Position numbers and translations under genes: made by a program. DNA of 23,011 bases from Luminiphilus sp. (GTDB lineage: Bacteria; Pseudomonadota; Gammaproteobacteria; Pseudomonadales; Halieaceae): positions 1-23,011 of the forward strand of contig JAOHHD010000025.1 in assembly GCA_028117185.1 (NCBI GenBank). Direction: 5' to 3'. This document shows positions 15,293 to 23,011 of this stretch, one piece after another. Position 1 is the stretch's first letter; every line of letters starts with the position of its first letter. The notes beneath the pieces are model-generated. The model saw only the letters and a list, made by a program, of their open reading frames with translations, ran no database searches and was not told the DNA's origin.

Positions 15293-16981
15293 ATGACTGA
15301 AAGCTGGATAAAAGATTTAGCGGCGGCGCAAGTGGAGACGCGGATCATTATTGATGCGCAGACGATCCGTCGGTTCACGACCGGCATGCGATTTGGCACA
15401 GGCTCTGCCATTGCCGTCTTTGAGCCCACCTCTCTGGTGGGATTCTGGCACGTGCTCAAAGCCTGTGTGGCAGCAGACTGCGTGATTATTTGCCAGGCGG
15501 CTAACACCGGTATCACCGGTGGTTCGACTCCTGATGGTAATGACTACGATCGTGACGTGGTGATCATCAGTACGTTGAAGCTCGATACCTGTATGCCATT
15601 GTGTGACGCACAACAGGCCCTCGTATTTGCCGGAGGCACACTGTTTCGGCTCGAAGAGATGCTCAATGAGTACGGCAGAAATCCCCATTCGGTGATTGGA
15701 TCTTCCTGTATTGGTGCGTCGGTTGTGGGCGGCATTTGTAACAATTCAGGAGGCAGTCTCGTTAAGCGGGGGCCTGCCTATACAGAGCTATCGGTGTTTG
15801 CGCAGCTCACGGCGCAAGGTGAACTAGAACTCGTGAATCATTTGGGCATCGAGTTGGGCACCACGCCAGAAGAGATACTGGGCAACTTGGATGCGCAACG
15901 TTTCGATGCCAGCTCGGCGACGCTATCCGGCGGTCTCGCCTCTGACCCCGAGTACCATCAGCGCGTGCGCGATGTTGAGGCAGATACGCCATCACGTTTT
16001 AACGCCGATCAGCGTCGACTCCACGAAGCCAGCGGCAGCGCCGGTAAACTCGCGGTGTTTGCGGTCAGGGTAGATACCTTTGCCAAGCCGCAGTCTGAGC
16101 AAGTTTTTTATGTCGGCACTAACGACCCCGAACAACTTAATGTGATTCGCACGCGGCTCCTTTCTGAGTGCCAAGAACTCCCCGAAATGGGTGAGTATAT
16201 GCATCGGGGTTGGTTCGATGGCGCTGATCATTATTGCAAGGATATGTTCCTGATTCTGAAATACCTCGGCACTGATTTTCTACCCAAACTGTATAGCGTG
16301 AAGGCCGCGGTGGATCGGTTCTTAGAGCGCGTGCCGGGCTTACCGGATCTACCTGCAGATCGTTTAATGCATTGGCTTGCAAAGCTATGGCCCGATCACC
16401 TCCCCAAGCGAATGCGTGCTTACCGCGAGACCTATGAGCATCATTTGGTCGTGGTGGGGGCCGATGCGGCCATTCCAGAGATTCGTGAGGTACTGCAATC
16501 GGTGACCCGCGAAGGCGATGCCAGCAGCTTTTTTGAATGCTCGCCTAAGGAAGGTGAGGCAGCCTTATTGCATCGATTTGTCGCAGGTGGGGCCCCCGCG
16601 CGATACAGCTTGATCCACTCCAAAGAAACCGGTGGTCTCGTCACCTTCGATGTGGCCTTGCCGCGCAACTATTCTCAATGGTATTCGTTTTTACCAGACG
16701 ATCTGCTCGATCAATTGGAAGCACCGTTTCGTTTAGGACATTTTATGTGCCACGTTTTTCACTGGGATTTCGTCGTGAAGGCGGGTGTGGACCCTGAGGA
16801 CGTGAAGCGCCGTATGATGGCGTTGCTCGACGATATTGGCGCTAAATACCCCGCGGAACATAATGTGGGGCATCTCTACTGCGCCGAGCATGATCACGCC
16901 GCCTTTTACCGGGGGCTCGATCCGACCAACACCTTTAATGCCGGAGTGGGAAAGATGTCAAAGCGTCGGCATTACCAGTGA
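15293..16981 (+). CDS. dld: Quinone-dependent D-lactate dehydrogenase
   Basis: 562 residues, close to E. coli Dld (571). This FAD-containing peripheral membrane enzyme oxidises D-lactate to pyruvate and passes electrons to the quinone pool. The PCMH-type FAD domain includes QAANTGITGGSTPDGNDYDRDVVII and the near-invariant NPHSVIGSSCIGASVVGGICNNSGGSLV with KRGPAYTELSVFAQ. The C-terminal half is the Dld membrane-binding/cap region with HHLVVVGADAAIPEI and late H-rich VGHLYCAEHDHAAFYRGLDPTNTFNAG. The 167 bases between the ThuA gene and this start hold no gene. No L-lactate permease or LldR-type regulator is adjacent. Confidence 0.96.
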   Translation: MTESWIKDLAAAQVETRIIIDAQTIRRFTTGMRFGTGSAIAVFEPTSLVGFWHVLKACVAADCVIICQAANTGITGGSTPDGNDYDRDVVIISTLKLDTCMPLCDAQQALVFAGGTLFRLEEMLNEYGRNPHSVIGSSCIGASVVGGICNNSGGSLVKRGPAYTELSVFAQLTAQGELELVNHLGIELGTTPEEILGNLDAQRFDASSATLSGGLASDPEYHQRVRDVEADTPSRFNADQRRLHEASGSAGKLAVFAVRVDTFAKPQSEQVFYVGTNDPEQLNVIRTRLLSECQELPEMGEYMHRGWFDGADHYCKDMFLILKYLGTDFLPKLYSVKAAVDRFLERVPGLPDLPADRLMHWLAKLWPDHLPKRMRAYRETYEHHLVVVGADAAIPEIREVLQSVTREGDASSFFECSPKEGEAALLHRFVAGGAPARYSLIHSKETGGLVTFDVALPRNYSQWYSFLPDDLLDQLEAPFRLGHFMCHVFHWDFVVKAGVDPEDVKRRMMALLDDIGAKYPAEHNVGHLYCAEHDHAAFYRGLDPTNTFNAGVGKMSKRRHYQ

Positions 16982-17007
16982 GCCATTGCCGCTTTTCTGG
17001 CGGCCAT

Positions 17008-17031
17008 AAAAAAGGCCGGGTTGCCCCGGCC
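17008..17031 (-). terminator. Intrinsic terminator of the TonB-dependent receptor gene
   Basis: GGCCGGG-(GCAA)-CCCGGCC followed by TTTTTT on the - strand: a seven-pair GC stem, four-base loop and T6. It lies 40 bases beyond the receptor stop and also separates it from the convergent dld. Confidence 0.85.
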
Positions 17032-17070
17032 CACAAGCCACAACGCTAAAAAATTATTTGCAGTCTCCGC

Positions 17071-19650
17071 TTAGAATCTCAGCTGCACTCTCACGCCAAC
17101 TTCGCGCTTATCGTTGGGAGACACGTTTACCCCTTGTTCAACAAAGAAGTTGCCAAAGTCGGTGGGAAAAGCGGTATCCGAGAAGCGAGCGCCACTTGCC
17201 CAGGCGTCTTCGTCAGTCAGATTGGTTACGAACAGCTCTAATCTGTAGGCTTCGGTTTCTATGCCGCCTCGTAGATTAAAGATGGTGTAAGAATCCATCC
17301 AATTCAGGTTGCGCTCCTCCGTATAGGTTTTGCCGAAATAGTTAGCGTCTAAGCGAACAAACGCGCCCATGTTTTCGTTGATGCTCCAGCTGTAGGTTGT
17401 TGTTCCGAAAGCGGTGTACTCAGGCACCCGCGGAACGGAATTACCGCGCATGTCCGAATACCCAAGCCGCGCTTCACCAAAGTTATAAAAATAACGGGTG
17501 TATTCCGTATCGACGTAAGCCAAGTTGAAGTCGACCGTCCAATTGTCAGTAATCTGGCCGCCAATCTCTATTTCATAGCCCCAGAGATCAGCGTCACCAT
17601 CTAGAAGAACGTTTCTCGCATTTTTTAGAGGACCGGTGGGGTCTCCGTTGGCATCTTCGAGCTGTTTAGTCGTTTGGTCCGCTATTACACCGTTGTATGA
17701 ACAGCCTGGTGCTGAAGAGGCAACATCTGCTGAAGTACAGGTTTCATTAACGGCTACACTTGATCGGCCTTTAATGCCGGTCCATTCCGAAAAATAAACC
17801 GCAGCATTGAAGTAGGCTGAGCCATCTGCAAAGGTTTGCTTCCAACCGAGTTCAATACTTTCAATTTCTTCTGGAGGGAGTGCAACGCCCAAGCTAGGAA
17901 AGGCTTCCACGTACTGTGCGAGTTCCTGCGCATCGGCATTCACCAGTTCTATGTTGATGTCACCTGGAACAATACCCTCGGCATAGCTCGCATACAGCAT
18001 GGTGCTATCAAACGGCTGATATCGAAGGATCGCTCGCGGCAGGAATTCTTTAAACTCCAGTTCAGTGGATCCGTCTTGCAAGCCGTCTTCAGAAATAACG
18101 CCTCCCTTTGTGAGCGAGTCATTTTGCTGACGTCCTTCAAGTGTCACTGTCAGCCTGTCGGTAATGTCGAAGTCCACTGACCCGAAAAAGCCGAGTACTT
18201 CTGTTTCGTCCGACTGTGCCCAAGAGTTGGCAAATGGGCCGAGTCCAACTGTGAGACCACCCACATTGAGGCAAGGCGATTCAGTATTGCCACCCTGTGC
18301 GCCGAAGCATCCAAAAAAGAAGTTGCCGCCCGCCAGCGAAGAAGTAAATTCTTGCTCGTAATGGTTGACGCCCACTGACCATCTAAATCGGCCATCTTGT
18401 GGCGACGTGAGTCGCAGCTCGAAGCTTGTATCATCCAAACTCTGCGGGTCCGATGAGTAACCATTGGAGAACCCGCTCAGATCAAAATCTCGCACAAAGT
18501 TCGCTTTTTGATCGTTATGCCCCGCGACGAAATCAATAGAGTAATCGTTGATTTCGTATGTTATGTGCGCACTCAGTCGGAGTGTTTCTCGGAGCAGGCC
18601 TAACCTACCCATGGAAGGGACCCCAGACGGAAGGTCCTGATTAGCATAAGCGTCTTGGATATCTAACGGACCAAAACCGAACAGGTTGAGAAGATTTGTC
18701 GGCAGCTTGGTATTGCCGTCAATTATTTTACTCCCAGTAACCGGTAATGCCTGCCCGACCCCTGGAACTTGTCCGCATATAAAATTATAGGGATTAGCAG
18801 TACCGCCAGCTTTCACTTGAATTGTTTTTCCGCCGCAGGAGTCATTTTTCCTGCCCGCAATATAAGCTTGTGCGGGTGGGCCGTCGTCATCCTCGGTATA
18901 CGCGGCTCTCAGTTTAACGGTCAGCGCATCGGTCGGTTGCCACACCAATTTTCCATTAAGAGCCCACGTTTCCTCGTCGCCTAAAGTGCCGCCATCCGAG
19001 GCGGTGAATTGTCCTTCTTTGTCGTACATACGGAAGCTCAGGCTGCCCGCGAGCTTGTCCTGAATGATGGGCCCTTCTACGATACCTGAGACATCAAAGC
19101 GACTGCGGTCGGTGCCCGACACAGAAAGCTCACCCGAAAACTCATCCATGCTGGGGTCGCGCGTAATAAAATTGACGGCACCGCCAAACGTATTACGACC
19201 AAAGTATGCCGCCTGAGGCCCTTTAATGACCTCTACCCGCTCAATGTCCATTAAGGACAGCGATGTGCCGCCATTCAAAACGTACACCCCATCTACAAAC
19301 AGCGCGCCTGTCTCAAAGCTTGGTGAGAACTGCGCCTGATTGAGGCCTCTGAACCTTAACTGAGTGTTATAACGCCCGGGCTGGCTGCCACCCTGATTAA
19401 AAAAGTAAAAACCGGGGGCGAGCGCCGCAATGTCCTCTAGCCCAGTTACGTCACCCTCAAGTATGTCGGCGGCAGACACTGCAGTGATGGCTATGGGGAT
19501 CTCCTGCAGGTTCTCCTCGCGCTTTCGAGCTGTAACGATGACTTCCTCGAGTGTCGCGGAGTCTTGTGCAAAGGTTGGAGTGGCAGGTAATGCGCTTGCA
19601 ATGACAAGTGCAACCGCTGAAGAAAGAGTCAGTCTTGTATTTCGCGTCAT
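17071..19650 (-). CDS. TonB-dependent outer-membrane receptor
   Basis: 859 residues; GAGG lies eight bases before ATG 19650. The signal peptide is about residues 1-29 (cut after F-A-Q). A TonB-box-like LEEVIVTARKREENLQEIPI follows at about 34-53, then the plug domain (GLEDIAALAPGFYFF, GVYVLNGGTSLSLMDIERVEVIKGPQAAYFGRNTFGGAVNFITRDP), and a beta-barrel ending in the usual terminal aromatic residue (VRVQLRF). Cysteines occur in pairs in loops (for example CTSADVASSAPGC), which suggests extracellular disulfides. It takes up a ligand using the TonB-ExbBD system. The form EEVIVTARKREENLQ is typical of the many receptors of aquatic proteobacteria that import organic substrates as well as iron. No iron gene is nearby; the divergent operon suggests an organic ligand. 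Confidence 0.95.
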   Translation of the reverse strand: MTRNTRLTLSSAVALVIASALPATPTFAQDSATLEEVIVTARKREENLQEIPIAITAVSAADILEGDVTGLEDIAALAPGFYFFNQGGSQPGRYNTQLRFRGLNQAQFSPSFETGALFVDGVYVLNGGTSLSLMDIERVEVIKGPQAAYFGRNTFGGAVNFITRDPSMDEFSGELSVSGTDRSRFDVSGIVEGPIIQDKLAGSLSFRMYDKEGQFTASDGGTLGDEETWALNGKLVWQPTDALTVKLRAAYTEDDDGPPAQAYIAGRKNDSCGGKTIQVKAGGTANPYNFICGQVPGVGQALPVTGSKIIDGNTKLPTNLLNLFGFGPLDIQDAYANQDLPSGVPSMGRLGLLRETLRLSAHITYEINDYSIDFVAGHNDQKANFVRDFDLSGFSNGYSSDPQSLDDTSFELRLTSPQDGRFRWSVGVNHYEQEFTSSLAGGNFFFGCFGAQGGNTESPCLNVGGLTVGLGPFANSWAQSDETEVLGFFGSVDFDITDRLTVTLEGRQQNDSLTKGGVISEDGLQDGSTELEFKEFLPRAILRYQPFDSTMLYASYAEGIVPGDINIELVNADAQELAQYVEAFPSLGVALPPEEIESIELGWKQTFADGSAYFNAAVYFSEWTGIKGRSSVAVNETCTSADVASSAPGCSYNGVIADQTTKQLEDANGDPTGPLKNARNVLLDGDADLWGYEIEIGGQITDNWTVDFNLAYVDTEYTRYFYNFGEARLGYSDMRGNSVPRVPEYTAFGTTTYSWSINENMGAFVRLDANYFGKTYTEERNLNWMDSYTIFNLRGGIETEAYRLELFVTNLTDEDAWASGARFSDTAFPTDFGNFFVEQGVNVSPNDKREVGVRVQLRF

Positions 19651-19731
19651 GAGAGTGCCTCAGATATTATGTTTATTAGTCGCGTTGCACGGATTAAACA
19701 GGATATAGCCCCTACCTAAAGGCCCGGCAAT

Positions 19732-19765
19732 GGCCTATTGATATACCAATAGACTTTAATGTCAA
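19732..19765 (-). promoter_or_regulatory. Receptor promoter overlapped by operator-like site A
   Basis: On the - strand, TTGACA (19760-19765) is followed after 16 bases by TATCAA (19738-19743), a good sigma-70 type promoter facing the receptor gene. The +strand sequence GGCCTATTGATATACCAA at 19732-19749 covers that -10 and contains the dyad CTATTG-ATATAC-CAATAG (19735-19752). A protein bound here would block the promoter. Confidence 0.55.
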
Positions 19766-19864
19766 GCGCCGAATAATGCTCAAACCTGCAAGTTCGCGGT
19801 AAAAAGTGAAGTGTTTGTCGCCGCAGTCGTCGCAGTCGCAGCGGCACCCGATTAATTCGCATAA

Positions 19865-19882
19865 GGCATATTGATATAACAA
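19865..19882 (+). promoter_or_regulatory. Operator-like site B upstream of the MDR operon
   Basis: GGCATATTGATATAACAA matches site A at 16 of 18 positions in the same orientation, 133 bases away. It sits 44 bases before ATG 19927 and includes TATAAC, a possible -10 of the operon. The dyad is less perfect than at site A. Confidence 0.5.
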
Positions 19883-19926
19883 CCGATCAAAATTACTCTA
19901 ACACCACGTTCTGGGGAGAAGTAACT

Positions 19927-20907
19927 ATGCGCAGCGTGACAGTATTGGCACCAGGTGGGCCCGAGGCATTGACTCTGGTAGAGGCAGAAGTACCCGAGCC
20001 TCGTTCGGGGGAGGTCCTGATAGAAGTCGCCTACGCAGCTTTGAATCCGTTGGACAACCATGCTCGGGCGGATCGTATTAAGTGGAACCACCCAGGTTAT
20101 CCCTTTACCCCCGGTTTCGAGTTCTGCGGTGTGGTCGACGCAGTGGGCGAGGGCGTCGATGAGGCATTGATCGGTCAGCGCGTGGCAACCAATGGTCAGT
20201 GGGGCGGCAACGCCGATTTTGCCATCGCGCCGGCGCACGCTCTTGTCAGCGTACCCGATGACTTTGACTGGCCGTTGGCCTGTTGTTTTTCTACTTGCGC
20301 GTATACCAGTTGGCTGCTGGTTCACAGTGCCGCCAAGGTCCAGCCGGATCAATGGGTGGTTGTCCACTCTGCAGCGGGCGCTGTGGGTTCACTGGTCATG
20401 CAGATCGCCAAGTCAGCCGGCGCCCAGGTAATCGGACTCGTTGGGGGTGAGCACAAATTCGAGTTTGTGGAGCAGTTCGGCCCTGACGCGGTCATTGATT
20501 ACCTCCGCGACGACTGGCCCGATGGGGTCAAGGCGCTGACAGAGGGTCGCGGAGCAGATGTGATCTTCGACGGCAATGCGGGTGACCGTGCGCCCATGAA
20601 TCTTGATGCGGTAGCACCACTGGGTCACATCGTCTATTTAGGTGCGAGTGCAGGACAAGCGCCACCCGTGCCGCCGTCGATGCTGATTGGCAAGAGTTGC
20701 TCCGTTTCAGGCTTTGTCCAATATTTTCATCAGGCGATCTGTGACGGTGCCGAGGTTGCGGCAACCCATAAAGCGTTGTCAGAGGGGTCGTGGCGGATCC
20801 CGATCGAGCGAGAGTTTGATTTGACAGAGGTGGCAGAGGCGCATCGGGCCTGGGAGGCGCGGGAGTTAATGGGCCGGAGTGTGATCCGCGTGGGGGGCGA
20901 TCTGTAA
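19927..20907 (+). CDS. MDR-family NADPH:quinone oxidoreductase-like protein
   Basis: 326 residues of the zinc-free medium-chain reductase type. The start has GGGGAG upstream. The N-terminal GroES-like domain includes GEVLIEVAYAALNPLDNHAR and PGFEFCGVVDAVGEGV. The nucleotide-binding motif A-A-G-A-V-G (about 141-146, in HSAAGAVGSLVMQIAKSAGA) starts the Rossmann domain, followed by GADVIFDGNAGD and the C-terminal LTEVAEAHRAWEARELMGRSVIRV. It would reduce a carbonyl, enone or quinone using NAD(P)H. It is first in a three-gene + strand operon: the VOC gene starts eight bases after its stop. Divergent from the TonB-dependent receptor, sharing its control region. Confidence 0.92.
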   Translation: MRSVTVLAPGGPEALTLVEAEVPEPRSGEVLIEVAYAALNPLDNHARADRIKWNHPGYPFTPGFEFCGVVDAVGEGVDEALIGQRVATNGQWGGNADFAIAPAHALVSVPDDFDWPLACCFSTCAYTSWLLVHSAAKVQPDQWVVVHSAAGAVGSLVMQIAKSAGAQVIGLVGGEHKFEFVEQFGPDAVIDYLRDDWPDGVKALTEGRGADVIFDGNAGDRAPMNLDAVAPLGHIVYLGASAGQAPPVPPSMLIGKSCSVSGFVQYFHQAICDGAEVAATHKALSEGSWRIPIEREFDLTEVAEAHRAWEARELMGRSVIRVGGDL

Positions 20908-20915
20908 GCCGAGCT

Positions 20916-21893
20916 ATGAGTGTTGTCGGAGGCCTCTATGAATTTGTTTTCTCCGCTCATGCGTCGGAGCGCGAGCGGTTGCTGGCATTCTGGTCCGAGC
21001 TCGGATTTCTTCCTGAGGCCGAAGGACGTCTGAGCGCGAGTGACGCTAAGGCACTCTATAGCCATGCCTCTGCGTTGCAGTCGGTTCGACTCCGCCACGC
21101 TGGTTGCGCTACCCACGAGACTGGCTTGGTCAGACTACAGCTCTGGGACGATTTGGCAGGGCAGGGTTTGGGTGCGCATAAACCGTTGGTCACTGGCAGT
21201 CGCTGGATGGGCATGTATACGGCTGATATTCTCGAGATCCGCGATAGCCTCCATAATTACAACGCGGACACCCGCGACCGTTGGCTTTCAGACCTGGTCT
21301 CCGCGCCGCTCGCCAATCCTCCACCTACCGTCACTTGGGGTAGCCCTTTTGTCGGGCTCCGGGAAACACTCTATTTCGATCCGGATGGTCGCATTGCCTT
21401 TATTCAACGCGGCGGGTTTGATCGCCCTGGATTCGGTACCATCGATCCGACGCTCCCTTATAAAAACAGTGAAGGCAGCCACGCCAATGTGGTCCAGCCC
21501 AGCCGCGCTTTTGATACAGAGTTCTATAAAAGGGTTTTTGGTCTTGAGTCCGCTCCCTACGGTGAGGCTCACGATTCGGGAGATGAGCCACCGACCCAAC
21601 GGGCGTTGCGGCTAGAGGCAGGACAATTGTTTCGCGTAGAGCGGTTGCGCGCCCCTGATTGTCCCACCGGTTACCTGCAGGTGTACTCCCCCTACTTTGA
21701 TACCACGGATCATCGCGCGCTGAGTCAGCCAGGCCAACGCGGGCTGTCTGCTTACAGTTACCGGGTACAGCGTATTGATGCCAGCCCGATGCGCGGTGTA
21801 ACCGACTATTGCGCCGGGCAGAATGAATTCGGAGAGCCTGCCAGTACTTTTTATGCGCCCGACGGATACAGCTGGATGTGGGTGGGTGCCTGA
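20916..21893 (+). CDS. Two-domain VOC (glyoxalase/dioxygenase fold) protein
   Basis: 325 residues. The second half (about 180-320) has a VOC-type layout: NSEGSHANVVQPSRAFDTEFYKRVFGLESAPYG, where the His of SHANVV is the usual first metal ligand, then QRALRLEAGQLFRVERL and a final FYAPDGYSWMWV. The first half (EFVFSAHASERERLLAFWSELGFLPEAEGR, RLQLWDD, ETLYFDPDGRIAFIQRG) looks like a second, degenerate copy of the fold. The usual last Glu ligand at the DPDGxxxE position is not present in either half, so metal binding may be altered or absent. Possible roles are lyase, isomerase, dioxygenase or ligand binding; I do not recognise the subfamily. It overlaps the MFS start by eight bases. Confidence 0.7.
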   Translation: MSVVGGLYEFVFSAHASERERLLAFWSELGFLPEAEGRLSASDAKALYSHASALQSVRLRHAGCATHETGLVRLQLWDDLAGQGLGAHKPLVTGSRWMGMYTADILEIRDSLHNYNADTRDRWLSDLVSAPLANPPPTVTWGSPFVGLRETLYFDPDGRIAFIQRGGFDRPGFGTIDPTLPYKNSEGSHANVVQPSRAFDTEFYKRVFGLESAPYGEAHDSGDEPPTQRALRLEAGQLFRVERLRAPDCPTGYLQVYSPYFDTTDHRALSQPGQRGLSAYSYRVQRIDASPMRGVTDYCAGQNEFGEPASTFYAPDGYSWMWVGA

Positions 21894-23011
21894 GACGCCA
21901 CGCGGCTACCCGCTGCGAGCCTTCGTCATTTGTTTGATCGCCTACACCACGGCGCAGATGGATCTGGCGTTGTTTGGCTATGCTGTGCCGGCAATCCGCG
22001 CCGAGTTCGGACTCGCTCTCAGCGAGGTCATGGCGATCGTGTCGATGGCTTTTTTACTGGGTGGTGCGCTGCTGGTGGTTCTGGGGTGGCTGGCTGATCG
22101 AGTGGGACGGCTGCCCCTATTTCAGTTTTCGCTGTTGGGTTCCTCACTACTCGTTGCCCTGATCAGTGTTGCACCGGGTGTTATGACGCTCACTGCGCTG
22201 CGGGGTGCGAGCATCGCAGTAGGGGGCTTGAGCTACCCGATTACGGGAGCCATTATCACCGAGGAGATGCCCGCAAGATTACGTGGCTTGTTTATGGGTT
22301 TACTGCAGATTGGGTATCCACTCGGGTGGGCGCTGGCGTCGCTGTGGTCGATGTGGATACTCACAGAATATGGCTGGCGACAGCTGTTTTGGGTGGGTCT
22401 GGTCAGTCTTCCTATGGTCTGGGTGGTACGGCGTTATTTGCGTGAGCCTCCTCGATCCGTCGCTGCGCGGTCAGAGCAAGCCCCAGCGACCTTTGCTGAT
22501 TTATTTGCCAAGGGAGTTCGCGAGCGCGCACTGACTTTGTTCGCGGCACAGTTTCTGTTTGTGTGGGCTTATGCCGCATCGATTTTCTTGTTTCCCAGTT
22601 TTTTACGCGAGGTCAGGGCGCTCGATGCCTTTAACTTCTCACTGTTGATTGGCGCCGGTAATGCCATTGGCGTGATCGGGTATGTGCTGGCGGCGTGGGT
22701 GGGAGAACGAGTATGGACTCGGCGTAACACAGTGGTGCTATGGACTGTATTGGGGTCGATATTGTTTCAGGTGCTGGTCTGGGTGCCCGAGACTTTCTCC
22801 CAAATACTGTTCGTGTATGCACTCATGAGTATGTTTTTTTATGGTTCTGCGGCGGTGAAGTTTGCCTACCTCGCAGAAGTCTTTCCTACGCGTATCCGCG
22901 CGCTGGCGATGGCTTGCTGCGGTTCACTGGCAGTCACATTAGGCTCGGCGGCAGGACCCTATACCGTGTCGCTGGCGATCGAGGCTTGGGGCTGGCATCT
23001 GGGCTATGCGG
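21886..23011 (+). CDS. MFS transporter (runs off window end)
   Basis: At least 375 residues from GTG 21886, continuing past the window edge with no stop. GTG is chosen because the first transmembrane helix starts about 12 residues later (FVICLIAYTT); the next ATG, 21958, would cut it off. At least nine or ten helices are visible. The signature G-W-L-A-D-R-V-G-R is between helices 2 and 3, GAIITEEMPARLRGLFMGLLQIGYPLGW forms helices 4-5, and AEVFPTRIRALAMACCGSLAVTLGSAAGP matches the second-half repeat. This resembles the aromatic-acid/metabolite:H+ symporter type. The start overlaps the VOC gene by eight bases, showing tight coupling. It probably moves the substrate or product of the operon across the inner membrane. 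Confidence 0.9.
   Translation, partial: MPETPRGYPLRAFVICLIAYTTAQMDLALFGYAVPAIRAEFGLALSEVMAIVSMAFLLGGALLVVLGWLADRVGRLPLFQFSLLGSSLLVALISVAPGVMTLTALRGASIAVGGLSYPITGAIITEEMPARLRGLFMGLLQIGYPLGWALASLWSMWILTEYGWRQLFWVGLVSLPMVWVVRRYLREPPRSVAARSEQAPATFADLFAKGVRERALTLFAAQFLFVWAYAASIFLFPSFLREVRALDAFNFSLLIGAGNAIGVIGYVLAAWVGERVWTRRNTVVLWTVLGSILFQVLVWVPETFSQILFVYALMSMFFYGSAAVKFAYLAEVFPTRIRALAMACCGSLAVTLGSAAGPYTVSLAIEAWGWHLGYA

Noticed and set aside
21040..21615. 191-codon + strand ORF in another frame of the VOC gene
   Set aside because: Overlaps the VOC protein, whose frame fits the operon spacing and has domain features.

Overview
The window looks like a stretch of chromosome from a free-living, probably aquatic gammaproteobacterium. 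The evidence is a TruD pseudouridine synthase and an E. coli-type glucokinase, a quinone-dependent D-lactate dehydrogenase close to E. coli Dld, a tRNA-Val(GAC) of gammaproteobacterial type, and a TonB-dependent receptor next to fatty/aromatic-type catabolic genes. A marine lineage such as OM60/NOR5 would fit, but that is an inference from gene content only.

Left part (1-6.7 kb): the tail of a membrane protein (possibly a sodium:solute symporter), a serine-hydrolase lipoprotein, a small repeat-bearing ORF coupled to glucokinase (glk), and truD, all on the + strand. They are followed on the - strand by an exported RidA-like protein, an exported DUF2891 protein and a Tag-like DNA glycosylase. 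Sugar uptake, glk and the small ORF may form one functional unit.

Middle (6.7-11.1 kb): a region with signs of decay and rearrangement. It holds a C-terminal scrap of an aldehyde dehydrogenase, a small PlsC-type acyltransferase, a C-terminal scrap of an NhaC-like Na+/H+ antiporter, an acyl-CoA synthetase, a perfect 50-bp palindrome beside 13-bp tandem repeats, a PhlG-type (diacetylphloroglucinol hydrolase-like) enzyme, and two partial copies of the 3' end of tRNA-Val next to the intact tRNA-Val(GAC) gene with its terminator.

Right part (11.2-23 kb): an amidohydrolase lipoprotein and a glutathione transferase (-), then SDR oxidoreductase, ThuA-like protein and Dld (+). After these come a TonB-dependent receptor (-) and, divergent from it, a tight operon of quinone-oxidoreductase-type MDR enzyme, two-domain VOC protein and MFS transporter (+, cut by the window end). 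The receptor and the operon share a 276-bp divergent control region containing two near-identical 18-bp sites, one lying on the predicted -10 of the receptor promoter. I read this as one regulated uptake and conversion module for an unidentified small molecule: outer-membrane import by the receptor, inner-membrane transport by the MFS protein, and conversion by the MDR and VOC proteins. No phage, CRISPR array, intact insertion sequence or known defence system is visible.
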